Origin: Pseudomonas gregormendelii
Lineage (GTDB): Bacteria > Pseudomonadota > Gammaproteobacteria > Pseudomonadales > Pseudomonadaceae
Direction of reading: 5' to 3'
NCBI RefSeq assembly: GCF_017114825.1
Contig: NZ_JADEVO010000015.1
Coordinates: 58,759 to 122,758 of the forward strand
Length of the DNA stretch: 64,000 nucleotides
This document shows, piece after piece, positions 1 to 8,314 of this stretch. The position numbers were made by a program, and so were the translations under genes. Under the pieces are notes generated by a model. It had not been told where the DNA came from, did no database searches, and saw only the letters and a list, made by a program, of their open reading frames with translations. The stretch's first letter is position 1. The number at the start of each line of letters is the position of its first letter.

Positions 1-480
1 GAGTTTGTAGTGCAGCGCATCGGCCACCTCGGCGCCGAGTACCACTTCGAACGGATCGGTGGCGAATGCGCGACCGTCGGCCAGTTTCAGGTGCTGCTGG
101 CGGCCGTATTGATAGTGCTCGAAGTACGCCTCGGTGGTGCCCATCACCCGGTAACCGCGATGGGAGTCGCCGAGGGACATCGGGATGGCCCACTTCACTT
201 TCGGGTTGTTGGCGAAGTGCTCGAAGCTGTCCCAGCGGATGTTGTTGGTGGCATTGCCGATGCGAAACACCGAGTACAGCAGCAGATTCACCGAACCGGA
301 GCGTGCGCCGACGATGAGGTCGGTGCCACTGATGGTGCTGGCGAAACTGGCCTTGGCTTCGGTACGAACCCGTTCCACGGCCAGCAGCAGGCAGACCGAC
401 AAGGCGATGGCGAATGCAGTCAGGATCGCAGTAAAGCGACGATTAGCCAGGCTGGCCATGGCTAGACGAAACAGATACAT
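1..480 (-). CDS. ABC transporter permease, FtsX/MacB type (partial)
   Basis: The start codon is at 480 and the C-terminal part lies beyond base 1, so only the first 160 residues are visible. The N-terminus has a short basic stretch followed by one hydrophobic segment (about residues 15-35) and then a periplasmic-type domain, the usual layout of FtsX/MacB permeases. It begins one base after the stop of the ATPase gene, so the two are surely co-transcribed and form one transporter. The DUF2796 gene upstream in the same operon suggests a metal-related (zinc) role, as in the zinc-responsive PA4063-PA4066 operon of P. aeruginosa as I remember it. Substrate is not shown by the sequence. Confidence 0.85.
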   Translation of the reverse strand, partial: MYLFRLAMASLANRRFTAILTAFAIALSVCLLLAVERVRTEAKASFASTISGTDLIVGARSGSVNLLLYSVFRIGNATNNIRWDSFEHFANNPKVKWAIPMSLGDSHRGYRVMGTTEAYFEHYQYGRQQHLKLADGRAFATDPFEVVLGAEVADALHYKL

Positions 481-481
481 C

Positions 482-1192
482 TCAAACCTCTTCGGACGTG
501 GCGGCGCGGTTGAGTTCGGCCAGGGACAGATGGCGGTCGAACAGCGGCGCCAGGCTCTGGTCGTGGCTGACGAACAACAGGCTCGATCCGGCTTCGCGGC
601 ATTCGGCAAACAGCAGGCGGATGAAGTTTTCCCGGGCGTCGTAGTCCAGCGCCGAAGTCGGCTCGTCGGCGATCACCAGTTCAGGCTGGCCGATCAGCGC
701 TCGGGCGGCGGCTACTCGCTGTTGCTGACCGATGGAAAGGGAGTCGGCGCGTCGGCTCAACAGGTTCTGATCTTTCAGGCCCAAGTGGGCAAGCAGGGTG
801 ACGGCAGCCTGGTCGACGCTGCCGTGACGCTGGATTGCCCGTTCGGCGCGCAACCTGGAGAAATGGCAGGGCAACTCGACGTTCTCGCGCACCGAGAGGA
901 ATGGCAGCAGGTTGAACTGCTGGAAAATATAGCCGGTGTGATCGACGCGAAACGTGTCGCGCGCACCGGCGGACAGCTCGGTCAGCTCCTGGCCAAGCAG
1001 GCGGATGCTGCCGCGATCGGGCTTCTGCACGCCGCCGAGCAGCCCCAGCAGAGTGGTCTTGCCGCTGCCACTGGGCCCCTTGAGAAACAAGCTCTCGCCG
1101 GCTTCCAGGCGAAACGCCGGGATGTCGAGCAAGGGCGGATGACCGGGCCAGCTGAAGCCCAGGTTTGACAGTTCGATGAGAGGTTGAGTCAT
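482..1192 (-). CDS. ABC transporter ATP-binding protein, LolD/MacB type
   Basis: A 236-residue ATPase with Walker A GPSGSGKTT near residue 40, the Q-loop (FQQFNLLP), the signature LSIGQQQR and Walker B LVIADEPTSALD. The size and the FQQFNLLPFLSVRENV stretch are those of the LolD/MacB/FtsE subfamily, which partners FtsX-type permeases. The gene directly precedes such a permease. It probably energises export or envelope transport linked to the DUF2796 protein encoded upstream, under zinc limitation if the promoter dyad at 1963 is a Zur site (inference). Confidence 0.93.
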   Translation of the reverse strand: MTQPLIELSNLGFSWPGHPPLLDIPAFRLEAGESLFLKGPSGSGKTTLLGLLGGVQKPDRGSIRLLGQELTELSAGARDTFRVDHTGYIFQQFNLLPFLSVRENVELPCHFSRLRAERAIQRHGSVDQAAVTLLAHLGLKDQNLLSRRADSLSIGQQQRVAAARALIGQPELVIADEPTSALDYDARENFIRLLFAECREAGSSLLFVSHDQSLAPLFDRHLSLAELNRAATSEEV

Positions 1193-1222
1193 AACACCGG
1201 TTTCGTGAGCGTGAATGCCCCC

Positions 1223-1315
1223 GTAGGAGCTGCCGAGTGCAACGAGGCTGCGATCTTTTGATTTTTCAAAGCAAGATCAAAAGATCGCAGCCTCGTTGCA
1301 CTCGGCAGCTCCTAC
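1223..1315. repeat. Palindromic repeat pair (REP/BIME-like)
   Basis: Two near-perfect inverted arms, each beginning GTAGGAGCTGCCGAGTGCAA and carrying GGCTGCGATCTTTTGAT, are separated by a few bases, so the transcript can form a long hairpin. The same arm sequence recurs at 2417-2486, 11533-11614 and 15624-15723, which marks a dispersed repeat family. It lies inside the putative operon between the DUF2796 gene and the ATPase gene. Confidence 0.85.
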
Positions 1316-1331
1316 AGGACTCGGGGTGGAT

Positions 1332-1934
1332 TCAGAATTTCAGGGCAGCGGCCTTGGCCGTCACTTCAACGCCCTGCTGGCCGCTCGGGCCGATCAGTTG
1401 TACCTGAATTTTCTGGGTGGCCGGAAAGGTATTGAAGATATTCGCCAGGTCCAGGGACTTCAGCGCTGCCGGTGTCGAACAGGTGAAGTGGTAATGGGCG
1501 TGAATTTCGCTGTGATCGTGGTGATGCTCGCCCTTGGACGTCGCTTCGTGATCATCCTCGGCGTCCGGTTTGTCACCGAACAGCGGGCTTTCCAGCGCTT
1601 GACTGGTTGCCACACAGCCGGCAGCGGCTGGCAGGCTGAACAGGGCCAGGGGCTTTTCCAGCGCGGCCCGGGCAGCGGCGACCCTGGCTTTGTCGGCGTC
1701 GGTGGTGGCCTGGTGTTCGAAACCCACCAGGTTCATTGCCGGGCTTTGCAGTTCCAACTCCAGCGTCTGACCGTCCAGGGCCGCGTTCAAGCGGCCGACG
1801 CCATGCTCATGGGCCTCCAGGCTGCCATGCTCTTCGTTATGTTCATGGTCGTGATCATGTTCATGGGCTTGAGCGGCGTAAGCATCGGCCAGCGGCAACA
1901 GGGCGAATGGCAAAGCGAGCAACAGTCGACGCAT
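1332..1934 (-). CDS. DUF2796 (ZrgA-like) histidine-rich periplasmic protein
   Basis: A 200-residue protein with a clear Sec signal peptide (residues 1-21, ending AYAAQA). Two histidine-rich stretches follow: one of HEHDHDHEH type just after the signal peptide and one of GEHHHDHSEIHAHYHF type in the middle. The DUF2796 family includes ZrgA zinc-uptake proteins. It is first in a minus-strand operon with an ABC ATPase and permease. The likely role is zinc binding or delivery in the periplasm. The His stretches are seen directly; the zinc role is known for the family; the link to the ABC genes is inferred from order. Confidence 0.85.
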   Translation of the reverse strand: MRRLLLALPFALLPLADAYAAQAHEHDHDHEHNEEHGSLEAHEHGVGRLNAALDGQTLELELQSPAMNLVGFEHQATTDADKARVAAARAALEKPLALFSLPAAAGCVATSQALESPLFGDKPDAEDDHEATSKGEHHHDHSEIHAHYHFTCSTPAALKSLDLANIFNTFPATQKIQVQLIGPSGQQGVEVTAKAAALKF

Positions 1935-1962
1935 GGGGACTCTCCGGGCGGAAGGTAACTAA

Positions 1963-1984
1963 ATGTTATGTGATCTTATAACGT
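1963..1984 (-). promoter_or_regulatory. Candidate Zur operator
   Basis: A 22-bp imperfect dyad, ATGTTATGTGATCTTATAAC plus GT, matches itself in 9 of 12 half-site positions and has GTTAT/ATAAC arms like the Zur boxes of gamma-proteobacteria. It sits 29 bases upstream of the DUF2796 start, where a repressor would block the operon. The spacing between arms is larger than in the E. coli consensus, so the call is tentative. Confidence 0.45.
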
Positions 1985-2063
1985 ATGCAGAGTTTGACTG
2001 CCTGCTTGGCGTTGCACAAGTCCCGTGGGAGCATGCGCAGAAGAAAAATGCGGGAGCAGACTC

Positions 2064-2408
2064 ATGTTGCGTATACGCGGAAGCATCGGCGCCTGGCCGG
2101 TGGATTTGACATTGGAGATGGACGACGCGGATTGGGCGCGGCTTGGCGCGCAGTTGCAGGTCGCTCCGGTAGACGCCAGCGCTACGCCTGCGGCGAAACC
2201 GGTCACCCAGGACGATGCGCTGTGGCAGGTCGCCAAGGATCTGTTGCGCCAGGCCGGGCAGTTGAGCGGGCCGGATTTGCTGGAGCAGCTGGAAGGGCTC
2301 ACTGGCAGCGCGGCAGCGGGCAAGCGCTTGCTGGTGCGCTTGCGCCATTGTGCGGACGTGAAGGTGGTCAGCGGCGCAGATACGCCGCTTTACAGCTGGG
2401 TCGATTGA
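2064..2408 (+). CDS. Conserved hypothetical protein (Pseudomonas)
   Basis: An acidic, soluble 114-residue protein starting MLRIRGSIGAWPVDLTLEM, without signal peptide or membrane segment. I place the start at ATG 2064 because CGGGAGCA lies just upstream and the residues before it (from a GTG at 2025) look non-coding. It is divergent from the zinc-type operon. I do not recognise a named family; a protein in this position occurs in other pseudomonads next to the cnoX-like gene. No function is assigned. Confidence 0.7.
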   Translation: MLRIRGSIGAWPVDLTLEMDDADWARLGAQLQVAPVDASATPAAKPVTQDDALWQVAKDLLRQAGQLSGPDLLEQLEGLTGSAAAGKRLLVRLRHCADVKVVSGADTPLYSWVD

Positions 2409-2416
2409 ATATCGCC

Positions 2417-2486
2417 GCCTCGCTTCGCTCGACAGCTCCTACAAGAAATCTTGTGCACCCGTAGGAGCTGTCGAGTGAAACGAGGC
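2417..2486. repeat. Palindromic repeat (GTAGGAGCTGTCGAGTGAAA type)
   Basis: Inverted arms at 2417-2442 and 2461-2486 share the GTAGGAGCTG core of the dispersed family. The loop contains a smaller palindrome (ACAAGA-AA-TCTTGT). It lies between convergent genes and could act as a two-way terminator or transcript end. Confidence 0.8.
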
Positions 2487-2503
2487 TGCGATCTTGTGCG
2501 TCT

Positions 2504-3376
2504 TCAATAAAGAGCAGCAAACAACTTGCGACGGTACGTGGTCACCAGCGGGTGATCGTTGCCCAGCAGCTCGAAGACTTGCAACAAGGTCTTGTGCGGC
2601 AGGCCTTCGTTGTAGCTGCGATTGCGGATGAACAGCTTGAGCAATCCGTCCAGCGCCGCATCGTATTGCTGACGGGCCAATTGCTGGACGGCCAGTTGAT
2701 AGACGGCCTCGTCGTCCAGAGGGTTCTTCGCCAGGCGCGCCTTCAGGTCTGCGGCATCCGGCAGGTCCTTGGCCTGGCCGAGGAACTGGATCTGCGCCTT
2801 GGCACCGGCCAGGGCGGCTTTGTGTTCGTCGCTCTTGACCGAGTCGAGTACCGATTGCGCATCAGCCAGCTCGCCACGTTCAGTCAGGCAGCGGGCGTAG
2901 AGAATCAGCGCCTTGGCGTTGGTATTGTCCTCACCCAGCAGCTCCTTGAGCACGGCTTCGGCATCGGCGAAGCGGCTGTCGTCGAACAACGCCTGAGCCT
3001 GTTCGAACGGATCGGCGGCGGCCGGCGGTGGCATCTGCACATGCGGCTCGAGCATGGTGCGTACGGCTGACTCCGGCTGCGCGCCGGCAAAGCCGTCCAC
3101 CGGCTGGCCGTCCTTGAACAGCACCACGGTCGGCAGGCTGCGAATGCCAAAGCGGGCGACGATGTCCTGCTCCAGATCGCAGTTGACCTTGGCCAGCAAC
3201 AGCTCGCCCTGATAGCTCTCGGCGATGGTCTGCAGCATCGGCATCAGCACTTTGCACGGCGCGCACCATTCGGCCCAGAAATCCACCAGGACGGGTTTGT
3301 GGAATGAGTTCTCGATCACCGACTGGTCGAAATCGGCGGTGGTGGCGTCGAAGATGTACGGCGTTTCCTGACTCAT
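2504..3376 (-). CDS. cnoX: Thioredoxin-TPR co-chaperone (CnoX/YbbN-like)
   Basis: 290 residues. The N-terminal half is a thioredoxin fold with an intact WCAPC active site near residue 38. The second half contains tetratricopeptide-like helices (FADAEAVLKELLGEDN, YDAALDGLLKLF). This is the CnoX/YbbN architecture, which protects unfolded proteins from over-oxidation and hands them to GroEL or DnaK. E. coli CnoX has lost the first cysteine, whereas this protein keeps both, so it may also have reductase activity. It is cytoplasmic, with no signal peptide, and stands as a single gene. Confidence 0.88.
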   Translation of the reverse strand: MSQETPYIFDATTADFDQSVIENSFHKPVLVDFWAEWCAPCKVLMPMLQTIAESYQGELLLAKVNCDLEQDIVARFGIRSLPTVVLFKDGQPVDGFAGAQPESAVRTMLEPHVQMPPPAAADPFEQAQALFDDSRFADAEAVLKELLGEDNTNAKALILYARCLTERGELADAQSVLDSVKSDEHKAALAGAKAQIQFLGQAKDLPDAADLKARLAKNPLDDEAVYQLAVQQLARQQYDAALDGLLKLFIRNRSYNEGLPHKTLLQVFELLGNDHPLVTTYRRKLFAALY

Positions 3377-3478
3377 GGGGGATCTCGTAAAAGCGTGAAT
3401 GGGGCCACTATAAGGCTTGGCGGGGGGTGGCCGGAAGCGGGGTGTGACCGGGAGAGTTGTATCGCCTGATCTGACGCT

Positions 3479-3540
3479 TCGCCAGCAGGCTGGCTCCCAC
3501 CATGGAATGCGGTCAACTGTGGGAGCCAGCCTGCTGGCGA
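3479..3540. repeat. Palindromic repeat (GCCAGCAGGCTGGCTCCCAC type)
   Basis: Perfect 22-base inverted arms (3479-3500 and 3519-3540) are separated by 18 bases. A related unit occurs at 32752-32855. The repeat lies downstream of the methyltransferase and upstream of the cnoX-like gene, both on the minus strand. Confidence 0.85.
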
Positions 3541-3545
3541 TGGCG

Positions 3546-4205
3546 TCAGACAGGGCGCAGCGCGTGGTAGAGACTCACATGCCGAAACTCTTCCGGTTCG
3601 GCCAGATCCGGCAAGGTCATCGCTTCCAGCATCTCGATGCGCCGATACAACCGATGGCGAAAATCCCTCACCCGCGAATCCGCCACCAGCGCCTCGCGCC
3701 CACGACTCAGGAATTCATCGAGTAATGGCAGGTTCGCCCGGTCGTACAGGACGTCGGCCACCAGGATCAGGTCGAACCGGTCTGCTTCGGCGAAGAAATC
3801 TGTCGAATAGGCAAGGTGCACATCATTGAGCTCGGCATTCGCCCGGCACGCTGCGATCGCCAGCGGGTCGAGATCGCAGGCCACCACTTCCAGGGCCCCG
3901 GCCTTGACCGCAGCAATGCCCGCCACCCCGGAACCGGCACCGAAGTCCAGCACCCGTTTGCCGGCGACCCACTGCGGGTGTTCGGCGAGGTAGCGCGCCA
4001 CCGCCAGGCCACTGGCCCAGCAGAAACTCCAGTACGGCGGCTCATGCAGGATCCGCCGGGTTTCCTCCGGGCTGAAGGCGCGGTCCATGTTGTCGCCGTC
4101 GATCAGCCAGAGCTTTAGCTGTGTTCCGGGCAACGCCACAGGCACCAGCTGCGCATCACCCAGCAATTGCCCCAGCGACTGCTGCAGGTCGAGCGGTGCA
4201 ATCAT
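3546..4205 (-). CDS. Class I SAM-dependent methyltransferase
   Basis: 219 residues with SAM motif I VLDFGAGSGVAGIAAVKAGA and the acidic loop VVACDLD that follows, then LILVADVLYD (motif of the ETFB-lysine/nicotinamide methyltransferase-like group). It is soluble. The start ATG overlaps the stop of the upstream lipoprotein gene by ATGA, so translation is probably coupled. The target is unknown; proteins of this group often methylate lysine in other proteins. Confidence 0.85.
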   Translation of the reverse strand: MIAPLDLQQSLGQLLGDAQLVPVALPGTQLKLWLIDGDNMDRAFSPEETRRILHEPPYWSFCWASGLAVARYLAEHPQWVAGKRVLDFGAGSGVAGIAAVKAGALEVVACDLDPLAIAACRANAELNDVHLAYSTDFFAEADRFDLILVADVLYDRANLPLLDEFLSRGREALVADSRVRDFRHRLYRRIEMLEAMTLPDLAEPEEFRHVSLYHALRPV

Positions 4206-4666
4206 GGTGCTTTGATAAATTGCAGCTGACCCATGGCCTGGGTCGTCGGTTGGGTAATGACCTGCGACGGCAGATGCAGAATCAGCTGCCCCGACTGGCT
4301 GGCGCGGCCACGCAGTTCAACCCGCTGGCCCGCCGGAAAGGATTCCGGGTTGAACCGCAGGTGGAACGGCAGGACCTGATTGGTACCAATCAGGCTGGAA
4401 CTGGCGAGCAACTGCTGTGGGCGGTCCTTGTCGTCGATTACCAGCAACGCCAGTTCGACTTCGGCGCCGGCCGGTACGCCTTGCAGCGTGCCGCTCAGTT
4501 CGCGCTGGTAAGCGGGCAGTGGACCAAGCTGGGCCGACTCCCGGGCTTTTTTCTGCGCCTGTTGCGGTGCGGGGCCCGGGGTCGGCGGTTGCGGCTTGGG
4601 CGCATCAGTGCCGCAGGCCACCAGCAGGCTGAGAAGGCTGAGTAAAACGAGCGGTTTTAGTGGCAT
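4202..4666 (-). CDS. YbaY-type lipoprotein
   Basis: About 154 residues from the ATG at 4666. The N-terminus MPLKPLVLLSLLSLLVACG is a lipoprotein signal with lipobox LVAC. A proline/glutamine linker and one beta-rich domain follow (LSGTLQGVPAGAEVELALLVIDD), typical of YbaY/YscW small envelope lipoproteins. An ATG at 4693 would also give the lipobox with a longer n-region. The gene overlaps the methyltransferase by ATGA. Function is not established; the family is implicated in outer-membrane lipid homeostasis or chaperoning. Confidence 0.8.
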   Translation of the reverse strand: MPLKPLVLLSLLSLLVACGTDAPKPQPPTPGPAPQQAQKKARESAQLGPLPAYQRELSGTLQGVPAGAEVELALLVIDDKDRPQQLLASSSLIGTNQVLPFHLRFNPESFPAGQRVELRGRASQSGQLILHLPSQVITQPTTQAMGQLQFIKAP

Positions 4667-4794
4667 TTGCGGCTCCAGCAGGGTGAAATCCATGGATCGT
4701 TCGATATAGCCAGTCTGTATACCGCAAACCCTATGGCTTGTCTTGCCACGGGGATGCGCTACCATGGCCCTCCCTTTTTTTGTTGCCTGCCACC

Positions 4795-5259
4795 ATGCAC
4801 TGTCCCTTCTGCGGTGCCAACGACACCAAGGTCATCGACTCGCGTCTGGTCGCCGAGGGCGAACAGGTGCGCCGCCGGCGTGAATGCCTGGCCTGCGGCG
4901 AACGTTTCACGACGTTCGAGACGGCTGAACTGGTGTTGCCGCGCCTGATCAAAACCGACGGCAGTCGTCAGCCGTTCGACGAAGAAAAACTCCGCGCCGG
5001 CATGCAGCGTGCCCTCGAAAAGCGTCCGGTGAGTGTCGAACGCCTCGAATCGTCGCTGGTGCACATCAAACACAAATTGCGAGCCACCGGCGAACGTGAG
5101 GTCAAGTCTCTCGTGGTCGGTGAACTGGTGATGGCCGAGCTGCAAAAGCTCGACGAAGTCGCCTACATTCGTTTCGCCTCCGTGTATCGACGCTTCCAGG
5201 ACCTCAATGAGTTCCGCGAAGAGATCGATCGCCTGGCCCGTGAGCCGGTGAAAGAATGA
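4795..5259 (+). CDS. nrdR: Transcriptional repressor NrdR
   Basis: 154 residues: an N-terminal zinc ribbon with CPFC (residues 3-6) and CLAC (31-34), then an ATP-cone domain. NrdR senses ATP/dATP and represses ribonucleotide reductase genes. I choose the ATG at 4795 because the family begins MHCPFCG; the earlier in-frame ATG (4738) adds unrelated residues. It overlaps ribD by ATGA and heads the riboflavin gene run, a common arrangement in proteobacteria. Confidence 0.96.
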   Translation: MHCPFCGANDTKVIDSRLVAEGEQVRRRRECLACGERFTTFETAELVLPRLIKTDGSRQPFDEEKLRAGMQRALEKRPVSVERLESSLVHIKHKLRATGEREVKSLVVGELVMAELQKLDEVAYIRFASVYRRFQDLNEFREEIDRLAREPVKE

Positions 5260-6389
5260 GCACATCCGCAGAGCAAGCCGTCCTCGACGCCCACTACATG
5301 GCCCGCGCCCTGGAACTGGCGCGCAAAGGTCACTACACCACCCACCCCAACCCGCGGGTCGGCTGTGTGATCGTGCGCGACGGGCAAATTGTCGGCGAAG
5401 GCTGGCACGAGCGCACCGGCGAGCCTCACGCCGAAGTCCACGCCTTGCGCGCCGCTGGCGACAAGGCCCGAGGCGCCACCGCCTACGTCACGCTCGAACC
5501 GTGCAGCCACCACGGCCGTACGCCGCCCTGCGCCGATGCGCTGGTGCATGCGGGCCTGGCCAGGGTCGTTGCGGCCATGCAGGACCCGAACCCGGCGGTT
5601 GCCGGTCGCGGCATGCAGCGTCTGTCTCAAGCCGGTATTGCCACTGAAAGCGGCGTGCTCGAAGGCGAGGCGCGCAAGCTCAACGAAGGCTTTCTCAAAC
5701 GCATGGAACACGGCTTGCCGTTCGTGCGGGTCAAGCTGGCGATGAGCCTCGACGGTCGCACGGCGATGGAAAGCGGCGAAAGCCAATGGATTACCGGCCC
5801 GGCAGCGCGTTCGGCGGTACAACGCCTGCGTGCCCAGGCCAGCGTGGTGCTGACTGGCGCCGACACGGTGCTGGCCGATAATGCCCGCTTGACCGTGCGC
5901 GCCGATGAGCTGGGCCTGGATGCCGAGCAAACCGCGCTGGCCATGAGCCGGCCGCCGTTGCGCGTGTTGATCGACGGGCGTCTGCGAGTGCCGCTGGACG
6001 CGCCGTTCTTCAAGGCCGGCCCGGCGCTTGTCGCTACGTGCATGGCGATCGAAGAGCAATATGCCAATGGCCCGGAGTGCTTGATCGTTGCGGGCGAGGA
6101 TGGCTTGGTCGACCTGCGCAAGCTGCTGGTCGAACTGGCTGCCCGTGGGGTCAACGAAGTGCTGGTGGAAGCGGGGCCGCGTCTGGCCGGAGCTTTCGCG
6201 CAACAGGGGCTGGTGGACGAGTTCCAGATTTTCATCGCTGGCAAGTTCCTTGGTTCCTCGGCACGCCCCCTGCTGGATTGGCCACTGGCGCAGATGAAAG
6301 ACGCGCCAGCACTCAAAATCACCGAAATTCGTGCGGTTGGCGATGACTGGCGGGTCACTGCCATTCCTGTGCCAGCAGCGAGCGTATAA
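5256..6389 (+). CDS. ribD: Riboflavin deaminase/reductase RibD
   Basis: 377 residues with two domains. The N-terminal deaminase (about 1-150) carries the zinc motifs HAEVHALRA and [11 protein letters not shown]. The C-terminal NADPH-dependent reductase (about 155-370) includes [12 protein letters not shown]. It performs the deamination and side-chain reduction steps of riboflavin synthesis. The start overlaps the nrdR stop. Confidence 0.97.
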   Translation: MSTSAEQAVLDAHYMARALELARKGHYTTHPNPRVGCVIVRDGQIVGEGWHERTGEPHAEVHALRAAGDKARGATAYVTLEPCSHHGRTPPCADALVHAGLARVVAAMQDPNPAVAGRGMQRLSQAGIATESGVLEGEARKLNEGFLKRMEHGLPFVRVKLAMSLDGRTAMESGESQWITGPAARSAVQRLRAQASVVLTGADTVLADNARLTVRADELGLDAEQTALAMSRPPLRVLIDGRLRVPLDAPFFKAGPALVATCMAIEEQYANGPECLIVAGEDGLVDLRKLLVELAARGVNEVLVEAGPRLAGAFAQQGLVDEFQIFIAGKFLGSSARPLLDWPLAQMKDAPALKITEIRAVGDDWRVTAIPVPAASV

Positions 6390-6435
6390 TTCCCGGCCAT
6401 CGCTACAACGCTGGCCCGTTCTCGAGGAGGACTCC

Positions 6436-7101
6436 ATGTTTACCGGCATCATCGAATCCATCGGCAGTATTCGTGCATTGACCCCAAAAGGCGGAGATGT
6501 GCGGGTTCACGTAGAAACCGGCAAGCTCGATTTGAGCGACGTCAAGCTGGGTGACAGCATCGCGGTCAATGGCGTGTGCCTGACCGCAGTTGAGCTGCCA
6601 GGCAATGGTTTTGCCGCCGACGTCAGTCGCGAAACCCTCGACTGCACCGCCATGAACGACCTCAAAAGCGGCAGCCCGGTCAATCTGGAAAAAGCCCTGA
6701 CCCCGACCACCCGCCTTGGCGGTCATCTGGTCAGCGGTCACGTCGACGGCGTCGGCGAAGTGGTTGCACGCACCGAAAACGCCCGTGCCGTGGAGTTTCG
6801 CATCCGCGCCCCGAAGGAACTGGCCAAGTACATCGCCCATAAAGGCTCGATCACCGTCGACGGCACCAGCCTGACCGTGAACGCGGTCGATGGCGCCGAG
6901 TTCATGCTGACGATCATTCCCCACACCCTGAGTGAAACCATCATGGCGTCGTATCAGCCAGGTCGCCGGGTGAACCTGGAGGTGGACTTGCTGGCCCGTT
7001 ACCTGGAGCGCTTGCTGATGGGCGACAAGGCCGCAGAGCCAGCCGCCGGCAGCACCATTACTGAAAGCTTCCTGGCCCAAAACGGCTACCTCAAATCCTG
7101 A
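6436..7101 (+). CDS. ribC: Riboflavin synthase alpha chain
   Basis: 221 residues starting MFTGIIESIGSI, the invariant N-terminus of the family, preceded by a strong GAGGAGG site (6425-6431). Two tandem lumazine-binding repeats are visible: DSIAVNGVCLTAVELPG near residue 40 and GSITVDGTSLTVNAVDG near 140. It converts two molecules of dimethyl-ribityllumazine to riboflavin plus a pyrimidine. It is also called ribE in other naming schemes. Confidence 0.97.
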   Translation: MFTGIIESIGSIRALTPKGGDVRVHVETGKLDLSDVKLGDSIAVNGVCLTAVELPGNGFAADVSRETLDCTAMNDLKSGSPVNLEKALTPTTRLGGHLVSGHVDGVGEVVARTENARAVEFRIRAPKELAKYIAHKGSITVDGTSLTVNAVDGAEFMLTIIPHTLSETIMASYQPGRRVNLEVDLLARYLERLLMGDKAAEPAAGSTITESFLAQNGYLKS

Positions 7102-7131
7102 GCTCTAATTTCGAAAGAAGGGGGGTGCCTT

Positions 7132-8223
7132 GTGGCGCTCAATAGCATCGAAGAACTGGTTGAAGACATCCGCCAAGGCAAGATGGTCATCCTCATGGAT
7201 GACGAAGACCGCGAGAACGAAGGCGACCTGATCATGGCCGCCGAGTGCTGCCAGCCAGAACACATCAACTTCATGGCCAAGCACGCCCGCGGCCTCATCT
7301 GCATGCCGATGAGCCGCGAACGCTGCGAACTGTTGAAGCTGCCCTTGATGGCCCCGCGCAACGGTTCCGGTTTTGGCACCAAGTTTACCGTGTCCATCGA
7401 AGCGGCCACTGGCGTCACCACCGGCATCTCTGCCGCAGACCGTGCCCGCACCGTGCAGGCGGCTGCAGCGAAAGACGCCAGGGCTGAAGACATTGTCAGC
7501 CCCGGCCACATCTTCCCGCTGATGGCCCAGGCCGGCGGCACCCTGGCCCGTGCTGGCCACACCGAGGCCGCGTGTGATCTGGCGCGCATGGCCGGTTTCG
7601 AGCCGAGCGGCGTGATCTGCGAAGTGATGAACGATGACGGCACCATGTCCCGTCGTGCCGAGCTGGAAGCCTTCGCTGCCGAACACAACATCAAGATCGG
7701 TACCATCGCCGACCTGATCCACTACCGGATGATCCACGAACGTACCGTTCAGCGGATTGCCGAGCAGCCGCTGGACAGCGAACTGGGCCAATTCAACCTG
7801 GTGACCTATCGTGATTCCGTGGAAGGCGACGTGCACATGGCGCTGACCCTGGGCACCGTGTGCGCCGACGAGCCGACGCTGGTTCGCGTGCATAACATGG
7901 ACCCGCTGCGTGACCTGCTGATGGTCAAGCAACCGGGCCGCTGGAGCCTGCGCGCTGCGATGGCGGCGGTTGCCGAGGCCGGTAGCGGGGTGGTGCTGTT
8001 GCTCGGTCACCCGCTCGATGGCGACGTTTTGCTGGCGCATATCCGCGAGACGGCGGACCAGACGCCTGTGAAAAAACCGACCACCTACAGCATCGTCGGT
8101 GCCGGTTCGCAGATCCTTCGGGACCTTGGCGTGCGCAAAATGCGCCTGATGAGTGCGCCAATGAAATTTAATGCGATATCCGGTTTCGATCTGGAAGTTG
8201 TAGAATACGTGCCCTCCGAATAA
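7132..8223 (+). CDS. ribBA: DHBP synthase with degenerate GTP cyclohydrolase II-like domain
   Basis: 363 residues from a GTG start (AAGAAGGGGGG upstream). Residues 1-200 are a full 3,4-dihydroxy-2-butanone 4-phosphate synthase with MDDEDRENEGDL and HTEAACDLARMAG. Residues about 205-363 resemble GTP cyclohydrolase II but lack the cysteine cluster that binds zinc in the real enzyme (compare the [12 protein letters not shown] segment of the separate RibA at 11749). The C-terminal half is therefore probably inactive as a cyclohydrolase. This fusion is known in pseudomonads. Confidence 0.95.
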   Translation: MALNSIEELVEDIRQGKMVILMDDEDRENEGDLIMAAECCQPEHINFMAKHARGLICMPMSRERCELLKLPLMAPRNGSGFGTKFTVSIEAATGVTTGISAADRARTVQAAAAKDARAEDIVSPGHIFPLMAQAGGTLARAGHTEAACDLARMAGFEPSGVICEVMNDDGTMSRRAELEAFAAEHNIKIGTIADLIHYRMIHERTVQRIAEQPLDSELGQFNLVTYRDSVEGDVHMALTLGTVCADEPTLVRVHNMDPLRDLLMVKQPGRWSLRAAMAAVAEAGSGVVLLLGHPLDGDVLLAHIRETADQTPVKKPTTYSIVGAGSQILRDLGVRKMRLMSAPMKFNAISGFDLEVVEYVPSE

Positions 8224-8269
8224 AGACCGGTTGTTTCCAGTCCTTGATTCGCGGTTAACACATCACTGA

Positions 8270-8292
8270 GGGACGCGTAGAAAACGCGTCCC
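8270..8292 (+). promoter_or_regulatory. Strong hairpin in the ribBA-ribH gap
   Basis: GGGACGCGT and ACGCGTCCC form a perfect 9-bp stem around a 5-base AGAAA loop, 23 bases before the ribH start. No clear U-run follows (GGCTCTTTAAG), so it is more likely an mRNA stability or processing element, or a partial attenuator, than a full terminator. Confidence 0.5.
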
Positions 8293-8314
8293 GGCTCTTT
8301 AAGAGATCTAACGA

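Noticed and set aside
7101..7132. FMN riboswitch in front of ribBA
   Set aside because: Only 30 bases separate ribC and ribBA and no RFN-like conserved blocks are seen; none is visible before ribD or ribH either.
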